Assembly: GCF_002894645.1 (NCBI RefSeq)
Contig: NZ_NCQY01000020.1
Coordinates: forward strand, 533,183-597,182
Length of the DNA stretch: 64,000 nt
From: Salinibacter altiplanensis
Lineage (GTDB): Bacteria; Bacteroidota; Rhodothermia; Rhodothermales; Salinibacteraceae
Direction: 5' to 3'
Every line of letters begins with the position of its first letter. Within the stretch, counting starts at the first letter, position 1. Below the pieces are notes generated by a model. It had not been told where the DNA came from. It did not search any database and saw nothing but the letters and a program-made list of their open reading frames with translations. Shown here piece after piece: positions 17,046 through 24,852 of this stretch. The translations under genes and the position numbers were made by a program.

Positions 17046-18152
17046 ATGCGTTTTCGGTATACCGACTGGGATCCCGTCCGCCACGGCAGTCAGAAGCCGC
17101 TCTTCGAGGAGCTCCTCGACCTCTTCCAGGAGCTGCTCGAACACACGGCTGGGGACGCGGAGGAGGCCCTCGACTGGATGGAACAGCTCGACGACAAGTA
17201 CGGGTTGACCGAAGGTTCGGACAAGGACCTCGATGACTTCATCGAGGAGCTGAAGAAGCGCGGCTACCTGGAGGACGGCGAAGACGGCGAGACGGTTGAG
17301 ATTACGGCCCGCACCGAGCGCTCGCTCCGACAGTCGGCCCTGGAGGAAATCTTCAATGACCTGAAGAAGGGCGGCATGGGCGGGCACCGCACCCCGTACA
17401 CCGGGCAGGGCGACGAGCGGCTCCCCGAGACCAAGGACTGGCAGTTTGGGGATGACCTCTCGAACCTCGATGTCACCGGCACCCTCTCCAACTCGTTCAA
17501 GCGCTCGGGCGTGGGGGACGACTGGACCCTCGCAGAGGATGATTTCCAGGTCCACAAAACGGACCACCACGCCTCGATGGCGACGGTGCTCATGATTGAC
17601 CTCTCCCATTCGATGGTGCTCTATGGAGAAGACCGGATTACGCCGGCCCGGCGGGTGGCGCTGGCCCTCTCGGAGCTCATCATGACGCAGTACCCGAAGG
17701 ACTCGCTCGACATCGTGGCCTTTGGCAACGACGCCTGGGAGGTCGACGTGGAGGACCTGCCGTACCTCGACGTGGGGCCGTACTACACAAACACACGGGC
17801 GGGACTGCGGCGGGCGCGCGACATCCTGCACCGCCGCAACAACCGCAACAAGCAGATCTTCATGATCACCGACGGCAAGCCGTCCTGCCACATCGAGGAC
17901 GGGGAGATGTACCGCAACGCGTACGGCCTGGACCGGAAGGTCGTGAACAAGGTGCTCGACGAGGCCACGGTCTGCCGGCGGGAGGACATCACGATCACGA
18001 CCTTTATGATCGCCCGCGACCCGGGCCTGCGGGACTTTGTCCGCGAGCTGACGGAGGCGAATCAGGGACGTGCCTACTACTCGGAGCTCGATGACCTCGG
18101 CTCGTTCCTCTTCGAAGACTACGTCCGAAACCGGCGGAAGCACCTGGGCTAG
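17046..18152 (+). CDS. VWA (von Willebrand factor A) domain protein
   Basis: 368 residues, no signal peptide, therefore cytoplasmic. The N-terminal 170 residues are acidic and helical. The C-terminal VWA domain starts at about residue 178 and has an intact MIDAS metal site: DLSHS (DxSxS, Asp185), a Thr in YTNTRAGL, and ITDGKP for the third element. The protein resembles VWA proteins that accompany AAA+ ATPases of the MoxR/CoxD/chelatase groups, but no ATPase is adjacent here (a moxR is about 36 kb away in the window). It is followed by rsmA/ksgA after 76 bp. A chaperone-like or metal-insertion partner role is plausible but not demonstrable. Confidence 0.8.
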   Translation: MRFRYTDWDPVRHGSQKPLFEELLDLFQELLEHTAGDAEEALDWMEQLDDKYGLTEGSDKDLDDFIEELKKRGYLEDGEDGETVEITARTERSLRQSALEEIFNDLKKGGMGGHRTPYTGQGDERLPETKDWQFGDDLSNLDVTGTLSNSFKRSGVGDDWTLAEDDFQVHKTDHHASMATVLMIDLSHSMVLYGEDRITPARRVALALSELIMTQYPKDSLDIVAFGNDAWEVDVEDLPYLDVGPYYTNTRAGLRRARDILHRRNNRNKQIFMITDGKPSCHIEDGEMYRNAYGLDRKVVNKVLDEATVCRREDITITTFMIARDPGLRDFVRELTEANQGRAYYSELDDLGSFLFEDYVRNRRKHLG

Positions 18153-18228
18153 GGAGAGGTCCGCTGAACGTTGAGGCCCGAGAGGCGTGTGGACTCGTGT
18201 ATCCCTTCCTCCTCGACCCGCCCGTCCC

Positions 18229-19032
18229 GTGCGCATTCCGTTTCGCCCGAAGCAGAGCCTCGGCCAGAACTTCCTGCAGGACCCCAACATGGCCGAGAAG
18301 ATCGTCGGGACACTGACGGCCCCGCTGGACGCCCACGTCGTGGAGGTGGGGGCCGGCACCGGCGTGCTCACCGAGCGCCTGGCCCAACGGCATGAGACCT
18401 TGACCGCCATCGAGATCGACGAGCGGGCCGTGGACGTGCTCCGCGAGCGAGTGCCCGACGTGGACGTGCGGCAGGAAGACGTGCGGGAGACGGATTGGGC
18501 CGCCCTCGCCGATGCGAAGGGCGGGCCGCTCCACGTCATTAGCAACACGCCGTACTACCTCACGAGCCCGATTCTGTTCTCTCTGTTGGGGCAGCGGCAG
18601 TCCCTCGCCGAGGCGGTGCTCACCATGCAGCGGGAGGTGGCCGAGCGGATCGTTGCGGAGCCGAGCACCAAGGCGTACGGCATTCTCAGCGTTCTGCTGC
18701 AGCTCTTTGCCGCGCCGGAGAAGCTCTTCACGGTGCCCCCGCAGGTCTTTTCTCCGCAGCCCGACGTGACGAGTGCGGTGGTCCGGGTCCGGTTCGGAAC
18801 CGATGCGGCGCCCGCCGATCTTCCATTCGACGACGTGCGTCGCTACGTGCGGGCCGCGTTCAATCAGCGCCGCAAGATGCTCCGCAACAGCCTGAGCGCG
18901 TGGACGAAGGAGCAGGACGTCGGCTTTCCAAACGATTGGGGCCGCAAGCGGGCCGAGGCGCTCACGCCCGAGGAGTTTGCGACGCTCGCGCGCCACCTGA
19001 ATGCCCACGCCGACCCGGTCCCCGAAGCCTAG
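18229..19032 (+). CDS. rsmA: 16S rRNA (adenine(1518/1519)-N6)-dimethyltransferase
   Basis: About 267 residues from GTG 18229 (VRIPFRPKQSLGQNFLQDP); an ATG at 18187 would add 14 residues. RsmA/KsgA dimethylates two adjacent adenosines in the 3'-terminal helix of 16S rRNA late in 30S assembly. Motif I EVGAGTGVLTERLAQ binds S-adenosylmethionine, IEIDERAVDVL is motif II, and SNTPYYLTSPIL carries the catalytic NxPY of motif IV. The N-terminal SLGQNFL is diagnostic of the KsgA family, and the C-terminal FNQRRKMLRNSL is the conserved RNA-binding helix. It sits between the VWA gene and mgtE, both co-oriented. Confidence 0.94.
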   Translation: MRIPFRPKQSLGQNFLQDPNMAEKIVGTLTAPLDAHVVEVGAGTGVLTERLAQRHETLTAIEIDERAVDVLRERVPDVDVRQEDVRETDWAALADAKGGPLHVISNTPYYLTSPILFSLLGQRQSLAEAVLTMQREVAERIVAEPSTKAYGILSVLLQLFAAPEKLFTVPPQVFSPQPDVTSAVVRVRFGTDAAPADLPFDDVRRYVRAAFNQRRKMLRNSLSAWTKEQDVGFPNDWGRKRAEALTPEEFATLARHLNAHADPVPEA

Positions 19033-19100
19033 CGCCCCTCTGGGACCAATCTGTTCGCGGAACGGACCGGCCTTGAATCCCGCCCAGTCCCCGTCGCTCT

Positions 19101-20516
19101 ATGCCCGCCTCCGATACGTCGTCGTCCTCGTCCCGGCCGCCGCCCGCCTCCGATGGCCCGCCCTACAGCGGCCTGCTGGAGGTTGACGAGTCGGTCGTGG
19201 ATGACCTCGTCACCTTGTTGGCGGAGCGGCAGCGGGGCATGGTGCTCAATCTGGTCGCCGACCTCTATCCGGCCGACGTGGCCCTGCTGCTTCGGCGCCT
19301 GCCGAACGCGGAGGCCCGTCGGCTCTTCCGGTGGCTCCCCCCGGAGATGGGCGCGGACGTGCTCGCGGAAATGGAGGACACGGTGCGGGCCGCGCTCCTG
19401 GAAGAGATGCCGCCGGACGCGATCGTGGGCCTGGTCGATGCGCTCGACACCGACGACGCGGCGGACGTGCTCGCGGACCTGCCGGACGAGGGGGTCCTGC
19501 AGGTGCTGCCCGACCTGGAGGCCGCGGAGGACCTGACCGAGCTGCTGGAGTACGGGGAGGAGACGGCCGGCGGCATCATGGCGCGCGAGTACGTGGTTAT
19601 CGCCCCGGATCAGACCCTGCAAGAGGCCACCGAGGCGGTTCGGCAGAGCGCCACCGACATCGATGAGGTCTACACCGCCTACGTCGTCGACGAAGCAGGG
19701 ACGCTCCTGGGCACCCTCTCGCTCAAGCAGTTGCTGCTCTCGGCGGGGGCGGTGAAGGTGCGCGACGTGATGGACGCTGACGTTATCTCGGTTCCCCCCC
19801 AGGTGGACCAGGAGGAGGTGGGGCGTGTGGTGCAGCGGTACGACCTCGTGTCCCTCCCGGTGGTGAACGAGGCGGGGCGGATGATGGGGCGGATCACGAT
19901 TGACGACGTGGTGGACGTCATCCGCGACGAGGCGGAGGAGGACATGCAGCTCATGAGCGGCCTCACCGGGGAGGAGGAGACCGTCGACTCGGCGGTGCAA
20001 GTGAGCCGGGGGCGCCTGCCGTGGCTGATCGTGGGGCTCGTGGGGTCGGGGCTCTCCGGGACCGTCATCGGTGTGTTCGAGGCGACGCTTCAGCAGGCCG
20101 TGGTCCTCGCCACGTTTATTCCCGTCGTGACGGCCATGGGCGGCAACGCCGCCGTCCAGAGCGCGGCCATCGCCGTGCAGGGGCTCGGGGCGGGCGAGCT
20201 CTGGCTGTCCGACGCCTTCGAGCGCATCGGGAAAGAAATGCTCGTGGCCCTGCTCAACGGACTCGTCGTGGCGGCCCTGCTTTGTGGAACGGTGGCCGCG
20301 CTCGGGATGGGCAACGTGATGACGCTCGTGTCGACCCTCGCTCTCACGATGCTGTCCGTGAGCCTGGTCGCGACCACCAACGGGGCACTCATCCCGTTTC
20401 TGCTGACGTGGCTGGGAATCGACCCCGCCAGCGCGATGGGGCCGTTCGTGACGACCCTCAACGACATCCTGGGCCTGGCCCTCTATTTCCTGATCGCTAC
20501 GGCGCTGTACCTGTGA
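19101..20516 (+). CDS. mgtE: Magnesium transporter MgtE
   Basis: 471 residues. MgtE is a homodimeric Mg2+ channel gated by cytosolic Mg2+. Domain order fits: a short Ser/Pro-rich start, an acidic alpha-solenoid N domain (about 30-150, with repeats such as ADVALLLRRLP, GADVLAEM and DAADVLADLPDEG), two CBS domains (about 155-280, including YVVIAPDQTLQEA and DVISVPPQVDQEEV), a plug helix, and five transmembrane helices from about 310. The pore signature MGGNAAVQS is present, and the last helix NDILGLALYFLIA carries the conserved Asp of the selectivity site. No M-box riboswitch could be recognised in the 68-bp upstream gap. The gene converges on the DUF1499 gene. Confidence 0.94.
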   Translation: MPASDTSSSSSRPPPASDGPPYSGLLEVDESVVDDLVTLLAERQRGMVLNLVADLYPADVALLLRRLPNAEARRLFRWLPPEMGADVLAEMEDTVRAALLEEMPPDAIVGLVDALDTDDAADVLADLPDEGVLQVLPDLEAAEDLTELLEYGEETAGGIMAREYVVIAPDQTLQEATEAVRQSATDIDEVYTAYVVDEAGTLLGTLSLKQLLLSAGAVKVRDVMDADVISVPPQVDQEEVGRVVQRYDLVSLPVVNEAGRMMGRITIDDVVDVIRDEAEEDMQLMSGLTGEEETVDSAVQVSRGRLPWLIVGLVGSGLSGTVIGVFEATLQQAVVLATFIPVVTAMGGNAAVQSAAIAVQGLGAGELWLSDAFERIGKEMLVALLNGLVVAALLCGTVAALGMGNVMTLVSTLALTMLSVSLVATTNGALIPFLLTWLGIDPASAMGPFVTTLNDILGLALYFLIATALYL

Positions 20517-20548
20517 GGGCTGTCCCTGTAGAGGCGTGAAGGGGCAGG

Positions 20549-20986
20549 CTACTCGGGAGAGGTTTCCTTCCGGAGGGCGGCCCCGACCGCCTCTAAGAAG
20601 CGGTCGACCCGGCGCCGGTTGACGCCGAGGTCACTGTGCCCCACCCGGCTGGCGCTGCGGACGTACAGGGCACTGCCGCCGTGTTCCCGCGCCCGGACGA
20701 CCACGTCCACGTCGTCTTTGAAAACGAGGGCTACCCGGTATACCGCCTCCAGTCGACGAGAGGCCGAGCCGCTGGGCTGGCGGAGCGTAACGGGACCCAG
20801 TGATTCAAGGGCTCGCTCGGCGGCCCCGTACAGCGTGTCCGGTGGAACCTCGTAGCCCTTGGCCACACGCTCACAGTTGGGCGTGTCGGGACAGAGAGCG
20901 AGCGGATTGTCGGGCAGCGACTGGGCCTCGGCCACGGGCAGGAGGGTCAGGGTGAGCAGGACGACACCAATTTGGGCGGTGGACAC
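20549..20986 (-). CDS. DUF1499 domain protein, last gene of the ccm cluster
   Basis: About 145 residues from GTG 20986, which starts 11 bp after the ccmE stop. An upstream in-frame ATG (21094) would overlap ccmE and is less likely. A signal peptide (hydrophobic core, probable cut near AEAQ) precedes a DUF1499 domain: CPDTPNCERVAKG near the start, DDVDVVVRAR in the middle, and RSASRVGHSDLGVNRRRVDRFLEAV near the end, the best conserved block of the family. The biochemical function of DUF1499 is not established. Its position directly after ccmE suggests co-transcription with cytochrome c maturation genes, but not necessarily a role there. Confidence 0.82.
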   Translation of the reverse strand: MSTAQIGVVLLTLTLLPVAEAQSLPDNPLALCPDTPNCERVAKGYEVPPDTLYGAAERALESLGPVTLRQPSGSASRRLEAVYRVALVFKDDVDVVVRAREHGGSALYVRSASRVGHSDLGVNRRRVDRFLEAVGAALRKETSPE

Positions 20987-20997
20987 CAAAGGGGCAG

Positions 20998-21432
20998 CTA
21001 CTGGGGAGAAGAAGCGGTTGCGGGCGTTTCTCCCTGGGCAGAGCGGCTGGCCTTCTGCTGCAGGCCCTTCGCGTCGTTGTACTTCGAAGGGCACTTTACG
21101 AGGATGTTTTCGGCCACGAACATGCCGTCTTGGTTCCGCCCCTCCACAACCACCTGCTCGGCCTCCTCAAAGTTGGCCGGCTTCGGATTGTTGTACCGCA
21201 CCTTCCGCACCGTCCCGTCCTCGTCCTCCATGTGGAAGGTGAAGACATTTTGCATGCGGTCGTAGCTCGTGGGCCGGTCCTCCGCCCACGTGCCCACCAC
21301 ATGGGCCGTAGCCCCTGTGCGGGCCGCCTGGTCAAAGTTCATGTACCCGCCCACCTGACTGCCGAAGTTGACGAACAGAAGCGTGCCGAAGCCGATCATG
21401 GCGGCCACGCCGAGAATGGTTTTCCACTTCAT
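20998..21432 (-). CDS. ccmE: Cytochrome c maturation heme chaperone CcmE, cysteine type
   Basis: About 144 residues from ATG 21432 (MKWKTILGVAAM); an overlapping ATG at 21465 would add 11 residues. One N-terminal membrane helix (about 5-20) anchors a periplasmic OB-fold domain (GTWAEDRPTSYD to VVVEGRNQDGMFVAENILVKC). The heme-attachment site reads CPSKYND: Cys replaces the His of the classical HxxxY motif, which is the CxxxY variant known from some delta-proteobacteria, archaea and Bacteroidota. The Tyr heme ligand is kept. The tail is Ala/Ser/Gln-rich. It follows ccmD with an overlap or very short gap, so it belongs to the ccmB-C-D-E operon. Confidence 0.92.
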   Translation of the reverse strand: MKWKTILGVAAMIGFGTLLFVNFGSQVGGYMNFDQAARTGATAHVVGTWAEDRPTSYDRMQNVFTFHMEDEDGTVRKVRYNNPKPANFEEAEQVVVEGRNQDGMFVAENILVKCPSKYNDAKGLQQKASRSAQGETPATASSPQ

Positions 21433-21457
21433 GGAAGCAGGGGAGGAAAGGGCAAAA

Positions 21458-21739
21458 CTACTCATTTTCTGAAATGGACCGGTCGACGCGCCGTTCCAGC
21501 TCGTCGATCTGCCGGTCGGTCCGGAAGAGGAGCGCGACCACCCCGATCCAGATCAGGAGCACCACGGCGAGCACGACGTAGATCTTGCCATCCTGGCCCA
21601 TGATGCGGTCGAGCCCCTCCGGGGCAGAATGGGCGGGCTGTTCCGTCCACGTGCTGTCGTAGGCCGTCGTCGTGTCCGGGCGCTCCTGCCCCGGCCGGAG
21701 GGCGGCAGAATCGGAGGGCCGGAGGGGATGGATGGTCAT
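21458..21739 (-). CDS. ccmD: CcmD family small membrane protein
   Basis: 93 residues from ATG 21739, or 47 from ATG 21601. The second half is a typical CcmD: MGQDGKIYVVLAVVLLIW and on to residue 80 forms one transmembrane helix, followed by a charged helix RQIDELERRVDRS. CcmD stabilises the CcmABC complex and assists release of heme-loaded CcmE. The first 46 residues are Pro/Thr-rich and unlike E. coli CcmD; N-terminal extensions do occur in Bacteroidota homologues, so I keep the longer form with caution. It lies between ccmC and ccmE, and its stop overlaps the possible longer ccmE start. Confidence 0.75.
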   Translation of the reverse strand: MTIHPLRPSDSAALRPGQERPDTTTAYDSTWTEQPAHSAPEGLDRIMGQDGKIYVVLAVVLLIWIGVVALLFRTDRQIDELERRVDRSISENE

Positions 21740-21802
21740 GAGGCAGCGGGGGCGGCAGGGGTCAGTCGAGGAGCAGCGGCGACACGAAATTGGCCACGGA
21801 CA

Positions 21803-22555
21803 TCAGTGTGCGGCGTCCCCGTCGCCGTGGGCATTGCCGAGGGCCTTCTGGCGCAGGACCTCCCGGAGCCAGGCCAGACGAACCCGCTGCGTGTACAGCA
21901 GCCAGCAGAGCCCGAGGAAGGCCAGTACAGACGGGTAGAAGACCCAGCGCATGGCGGGGGCGAGGTCCGTTTGGCTGAAGGCTGGGCTGCCCTCCCCGCC
22001 GGGGTGGAGGCTCGGCATCTGGCGGGGCAGGATGTAGAGGAGAAACGGCATGGTGACAACTGCGAATAGGTTGTAGACCGCCGCGATGCGGCCCCGCGTT
22101 CGGGGGGCATCGATGGCGTCACGCAGAACGAAGTACCCGCCGTAGATGAGCAGGAGGACCGCCGCCATCGACTGCTTGGGGTCGAAGTTCCACCACACCC
22201 CGGTGCCCTCGTACCACGTAAAGCGGGCCCACACCATTCCGGTCACGATGCCGAGCCCGCCGAAAATGAGGCCGAGCCGGGCCGCCTCCCGGGCGCGAAG
22301 GTCCCGAATGCGGTCGCCGTGTCGGAGGTGCTGGGCCGAGTGGTAGGCCGAGACGATCGTGGCCGCCATGAGCGCAAACCACATCGGCACGTGGAAATAC
22401 AGGTTGCGCGCCGACTGCTCGAGGATGTCCAGCTGCGGAATTTTGCCCAACAGGCCGGCGATGAGGATCCCGGTCAGCACCACCACGACGGTGCCCCGCA
22501 CCACGCGGTACAGTCGGCGGCTGACCAGCCCCTGGGTCTGCACTTGGGAAGGCAT
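21803..22555 (-). CDS. ccmC: Heme exporter/heme handling protein CcmC
   Basis: About 250 residues from ATG 22555 (MPSQVQTQG). Six predicted transmembrane helices. The periplasmic tryptophan-rich loop YEGTGVWWNFDPKQS corresponds to the WWD heme-binding motif, and conserved His residues occur in YFHVPMWFAL and in the loop RQMPSLHPGG. These are the CcmC features that hand heme to CcmE. It is too small for CcmF or CcsA fused forms. It lies directly downstream of ccmB (104 bp) and upstream of ccmD (63 bp). Confidence 0.92.
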   Translation of the reverse strand: MPSQVQTQGLVSRRLYRVVRGTVVVVLTGILIAGLLGKIPQLDILEQSARNLYFHVPMWFALMAATIVSAYHSAQHLRHGDRIRDLRAREAARLGLIFGGLGIVTGMVWARFTWYEGTGVWWNFDPKQSMAAVLLLIYGGYFVLRDAIDAPRTRGRIAAVYNLFAVVTMPFLLYILPRQMPSLHPGGEGSPAFSQTDLAPAMRWVFYPSVLAFLGLCWLLYTQRVRLAWLREVLRQKALGNAHGDGDAAH

Positions 22556-22659
22556 AACGCAGCAGGTGAACTTACAAAACAATGCACAAATTGGTACGCC
22601 GCCCCGAGTGGCGGCTTTCCGGGGCGCCTCTGAATTCGCTCAACGTTCAAGGCGGTGGG

Positions 22660-23328
22660 TCAGTCCACCCACACGTAGTCGAACAGCACCACGGCCGCGG
22701 AGAGGGTCGCCCCGGCGAAGCCCACCAGGGTTAAGAGCTCGTCCTGCGCCGCCCCCCATCCCTGGCCGAGCAGCGCCTTCCGCGTGGCCCCGACCCCCGA
22801 CACCAACACTGGGACCAGCACCGGCAAGAGGAGCACCGGCAGGAGCGGCCCACCGCGGGAGGCGCGGGCCACGAGGGCCGAGAGCAATGTGGTGGCGCTG
22901 GTCAGCCCGAGGGCCCCGAGGGCGAGGGTGCCCGCGAACAGCCCGGGGGTGCCGACGGAGACGCCGAGCAGCAGCAGGAAGACGCTGGTGGCGACGAGGG
23001 TCAGAAGCACTACGAGGCCGAAGTTGAAGAGCAGCTTGCCGGCGAACACCATGCTTGCCCGCGTGTGGAGGCGAAGCAGGAGCGCGGTGCCGCCCTCGTA
23101 CTCCGCCACGAACGACCGCCCAAGCCCGATGGAGGCCGCGAACAGAAGCACGATCCACAGGAGCGCGGCCCGCACCCGGGCGCTCAGCGGCTGCGGCCCG
23201 ACCGCGAACGCCACCAAAAAGAGGGCCGCAAGGGCAAACAGCAGAAGCGTGTTCGCTGCGTACTGACTGCGCAGCTCGACGCGAAGGTCTTTCCGAAAGA
23301 CGGCCCAGGCGCCGGTGAGCCAATTCAT
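22660..23328 (-). CDS. ccmB: Heme exporter membrane subunit CcmB
   Basis: 222 residues, the normal CcmB length, from ATG 23328 (MNWLTGAWAVFRKDLRVELRS). An open extension to 23427 lacks family similarity. Six membrane spans are visible. FRKDLRVELRS at the N-terminus and SIGLGRSFVAEYEGGTALLLR in the first loop are CcmB signatures; the latter is the coupling segment for the ATPase CcmA. No ccmA is next to it: upstream is the divergent ADP-ribosylglycohydrolase, so the ATPase must lie elsewhere. First gene of the leftward ccm operon. Confidence 0.92.
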   Translation of the reverse strand: MNWLTGAWAVFRKDLRVELRSQYAANTLLLFALAALFLVAFAVGPQPLSARVRAALLWIVLLFAASIGLGRSFVAEYEGGTALLLRLHTRASMVFAGKLLFNFGLVVLLTLVATSVFLLLLGVSVGTPGLFAGTLALGALGLTSATTLLSALVARASRGGPLLPVLLLPVLVPVLVSGVGATRKALLGQGWGAAQDELLTLVGFAGATLSAAVVLFDYVWVD

Positions 23329-23483
23329 CAGAAGAATAGAGGCGAGAAGCGGAACGCGACCGTGCTCCCTCATTTCGAGGGACGCATCGAAAAATAGCGA
23401 TGCGGACATCGAAAATCGACTCCCCATCCGCTACCCCTGGAGTCGTCTCTCGGTCCCACTCACTGGATTGCACCGCCCGTCTG

Positions 23484-24461
23484 ATGAGCACTGTGTCTTT
23501 GACTCCTGATTCGATCGCCGGGGCGCTCCTCGGCACCGCCGTCGGCGACGCGTTGGGCATGCCCGTCGAGGGGCTCAGCCACGCGAACGTGCGCACCTAC
23601 TACAAAGGCATCAAAGAATACCGGGACGACGATCAGCGGGGGGACCTGGACGCCGGGCAGTGGACGGACGACACGCAAATGACGTTTGCCCTCGTGCGGG
23701 CCCTCGCCGCTCACCCTGAGGCGCCGGACGCGTGGCCGACCGCCGTCGCGGACGAGTACGTTGCCCTTCGGGCCGAGGCGCGACGCTGGGGCGAGACGAC
23801 CACGACGGCCATCGATCGTCTGGCGAAGGGGAGCCCTCCCGCTGAGTCCGGCGTGCCCGACCGCCCCACGGACGGTGCCGCCATGCGGGCGGCTCCGCTC
23901 GGGGCCTGGTGGGCAGCCCACGATCTGGATCGGACCGCGGCCTTCGAGGCGGTGCGCCCGGTGCTGTCGGTTACGCACCGCCACCCCGCCGCCCTGGCGG
24001 CCGGGTGGGGACAGGTCGTGGCCGTCCGCACGCTGCTGGAATGGACGCCCGATACGGTCGACCGCGCAGCGTTTTGGGACCGGCTGGTCGATGCCACATC
24101 GTGGGCGGAAGAGCACCTCGACGGAGACGACCGCGTCTCGGGGCGCCTGAGAGCCCTCTCGGATCAGCTCGACGCCTTCCCGCTCAACCTCGGGGACGCG
24201 TGCGACGGAGTCGGGGTGTGGGCAGACGAGGCCTGGCCGTTCGCGTCTGCCATGGTGGCCCGCCGTGCCCATCTTCTCGAAAACACACTCCTCTCCGGCA
24301 TCAACGTGGGCGGCGATGCCGACACCACCGGGGCCATGATGGGGGCCATGCTCGGCGCACTGCACGGCTGGGCCGCGTTTCCGGACGAGTGGGGCGACGG
24401 GTTGGAGGCCTCGGATCGGTTGACGACAGAGGCAGAGGCCTTCGCCGACGCCGTCCTGTAG
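23484..24461 (+). CDS. ADP-ribosylglycohydrolase family protein
   Basis: 325 residues from ATG 23484. The family removes ADP-ribose from proteins, nucleic acids or small molecules using two Mg2+ ions. The start GALLGTAVGDALGMPVEG, the metal motif GQWTDDTQM (TDDT), and the C-terminal INVGGDADTTGAMMGAMLGALHG (DxDT) are all intact, so it should be catalytically competent. No signal peptide, so cytosolic. It could be DraG-like (needing a DraT partner, not seen) or a general detoxifying hydrolase. It is divergent from ccmB with a 155-bp spacer, and a repeat-bearing gap separates it from murB. Confidence 0.9.
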   Translation: MSTVSLTPDSIAGALLGTAVGDALGMPVEGLSHANVRTYYKGIKEYRDDDQRGDLDAGQWTDDTQMTFALVRALAAHPEAPDAWPTAVADEYVALRAEARRWGETTTTAIDRLAKGSPPAESGVPDRPTDGAAMRAAPLGAWWAAHDLDRTAAFEAVRPVLSVTHRHPAALAAGWGQVVAVRTLLEWTPDTVDRAAFWDRLVDATSWAEEHLDGDDRVSGRLRALSDQLDAFPLNLGDACDGVGVWADEAWPFASAMVARRAHLLENTLLSGINVGGDADTTGAMMGAMLGALHGWAAFPDEWGDGLEASDRLTTEAEAFADAVL

Positions 24462-24844
24462 GGAGGCGTATGGGCTGAAACGTGTGGGGCTGGGCGGTGG
24501 GGAAGGGGGATGCACACCCCGATTTCTGCTATCCCTCCGGGGCAGTGCCGCGGGCGAGAAGTTCACTCTGGGGACCCCGGCGTGTCGAGGAGGCTCTTCA
24601 CGGACACCCAGAGCGCCCTGCTGTGTGGGAGTTGGAGAAGAAGTGTGCACCGGCAAGGCAAAGAGGGGAGTGCCCGACCACCAAGAGTCTGTTCTGATTT
24701 TGTGTCGGATCGCGAGAGCGAAAATTGACGGAGCGAAAATCGCATCCTGAACGAGGTCTGTAGTGGGACTACCGCCCGAGACCGGAGGCGATGTGCAGGC
24801 CCTTACTGCCGCTCGGAGCCCCGAGACAGAAGTTGAACCCGGTT
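24462..24844. other. Gene-free region between the convergent ADP-ribosylhydrolase and murB genes
   Basis: 383 bp between converging genes. Short frames have no recognisable features. The right-hand half (from about 24688) holds one copy of the dispersed intergenic element listed separately. I see nothing identifiable in the left half. Confidence 0.55.
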
Positions 24845-24852
24845 CTAAGATG
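24688..24852. repeat. Dispersed intergenic element, copy A (MITE-like)
   Basis: Shares two blocks with copy B at about 60229. The first is CTGTTCTGATTTTG...GAGAGCGA (copy B CTGTTTTGATTTTG...GAGAGCGA). The second is GCCCGAGACCGGAGGCGATG, continuing TGCAGGCC and GCCGCTCG (copy B differs by a few bases). Copy A is shorter in the middle by some 30 bp. Its right end read on the minus strand, CTTAGAACCGGGTT, resembles the left end of copy B, CTGAGAACCTGTTT, so the ends look like degenerate inverted terminal repeats. The right end overlaps the murB stop codon (TAG at 24847-24845). No transposase is encoded. Confidence 0.65.

Noticed and set aside
16254-18548. 764-codon open frame on the minus strand
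   Set aside because: It runs antisense through the TPR, VWA and rsmA genes, all of which have conserved motifs on the plus strand. Long antisense frames are expected in high-GC DNA.
19033-19100. M-box riboswitch for mgtE
   Set aside because: The gap is only 68 bp, too short for the roughly 160-nt M-box fold, and no conserved M-box stem is seen.
20987-21094. Longer start for the DUF1499 protein
   Set aside because: It would overlap ccmE by about 97 bp, while GTG 20986 gives a normal signal peptide directly after the ccmE stop.
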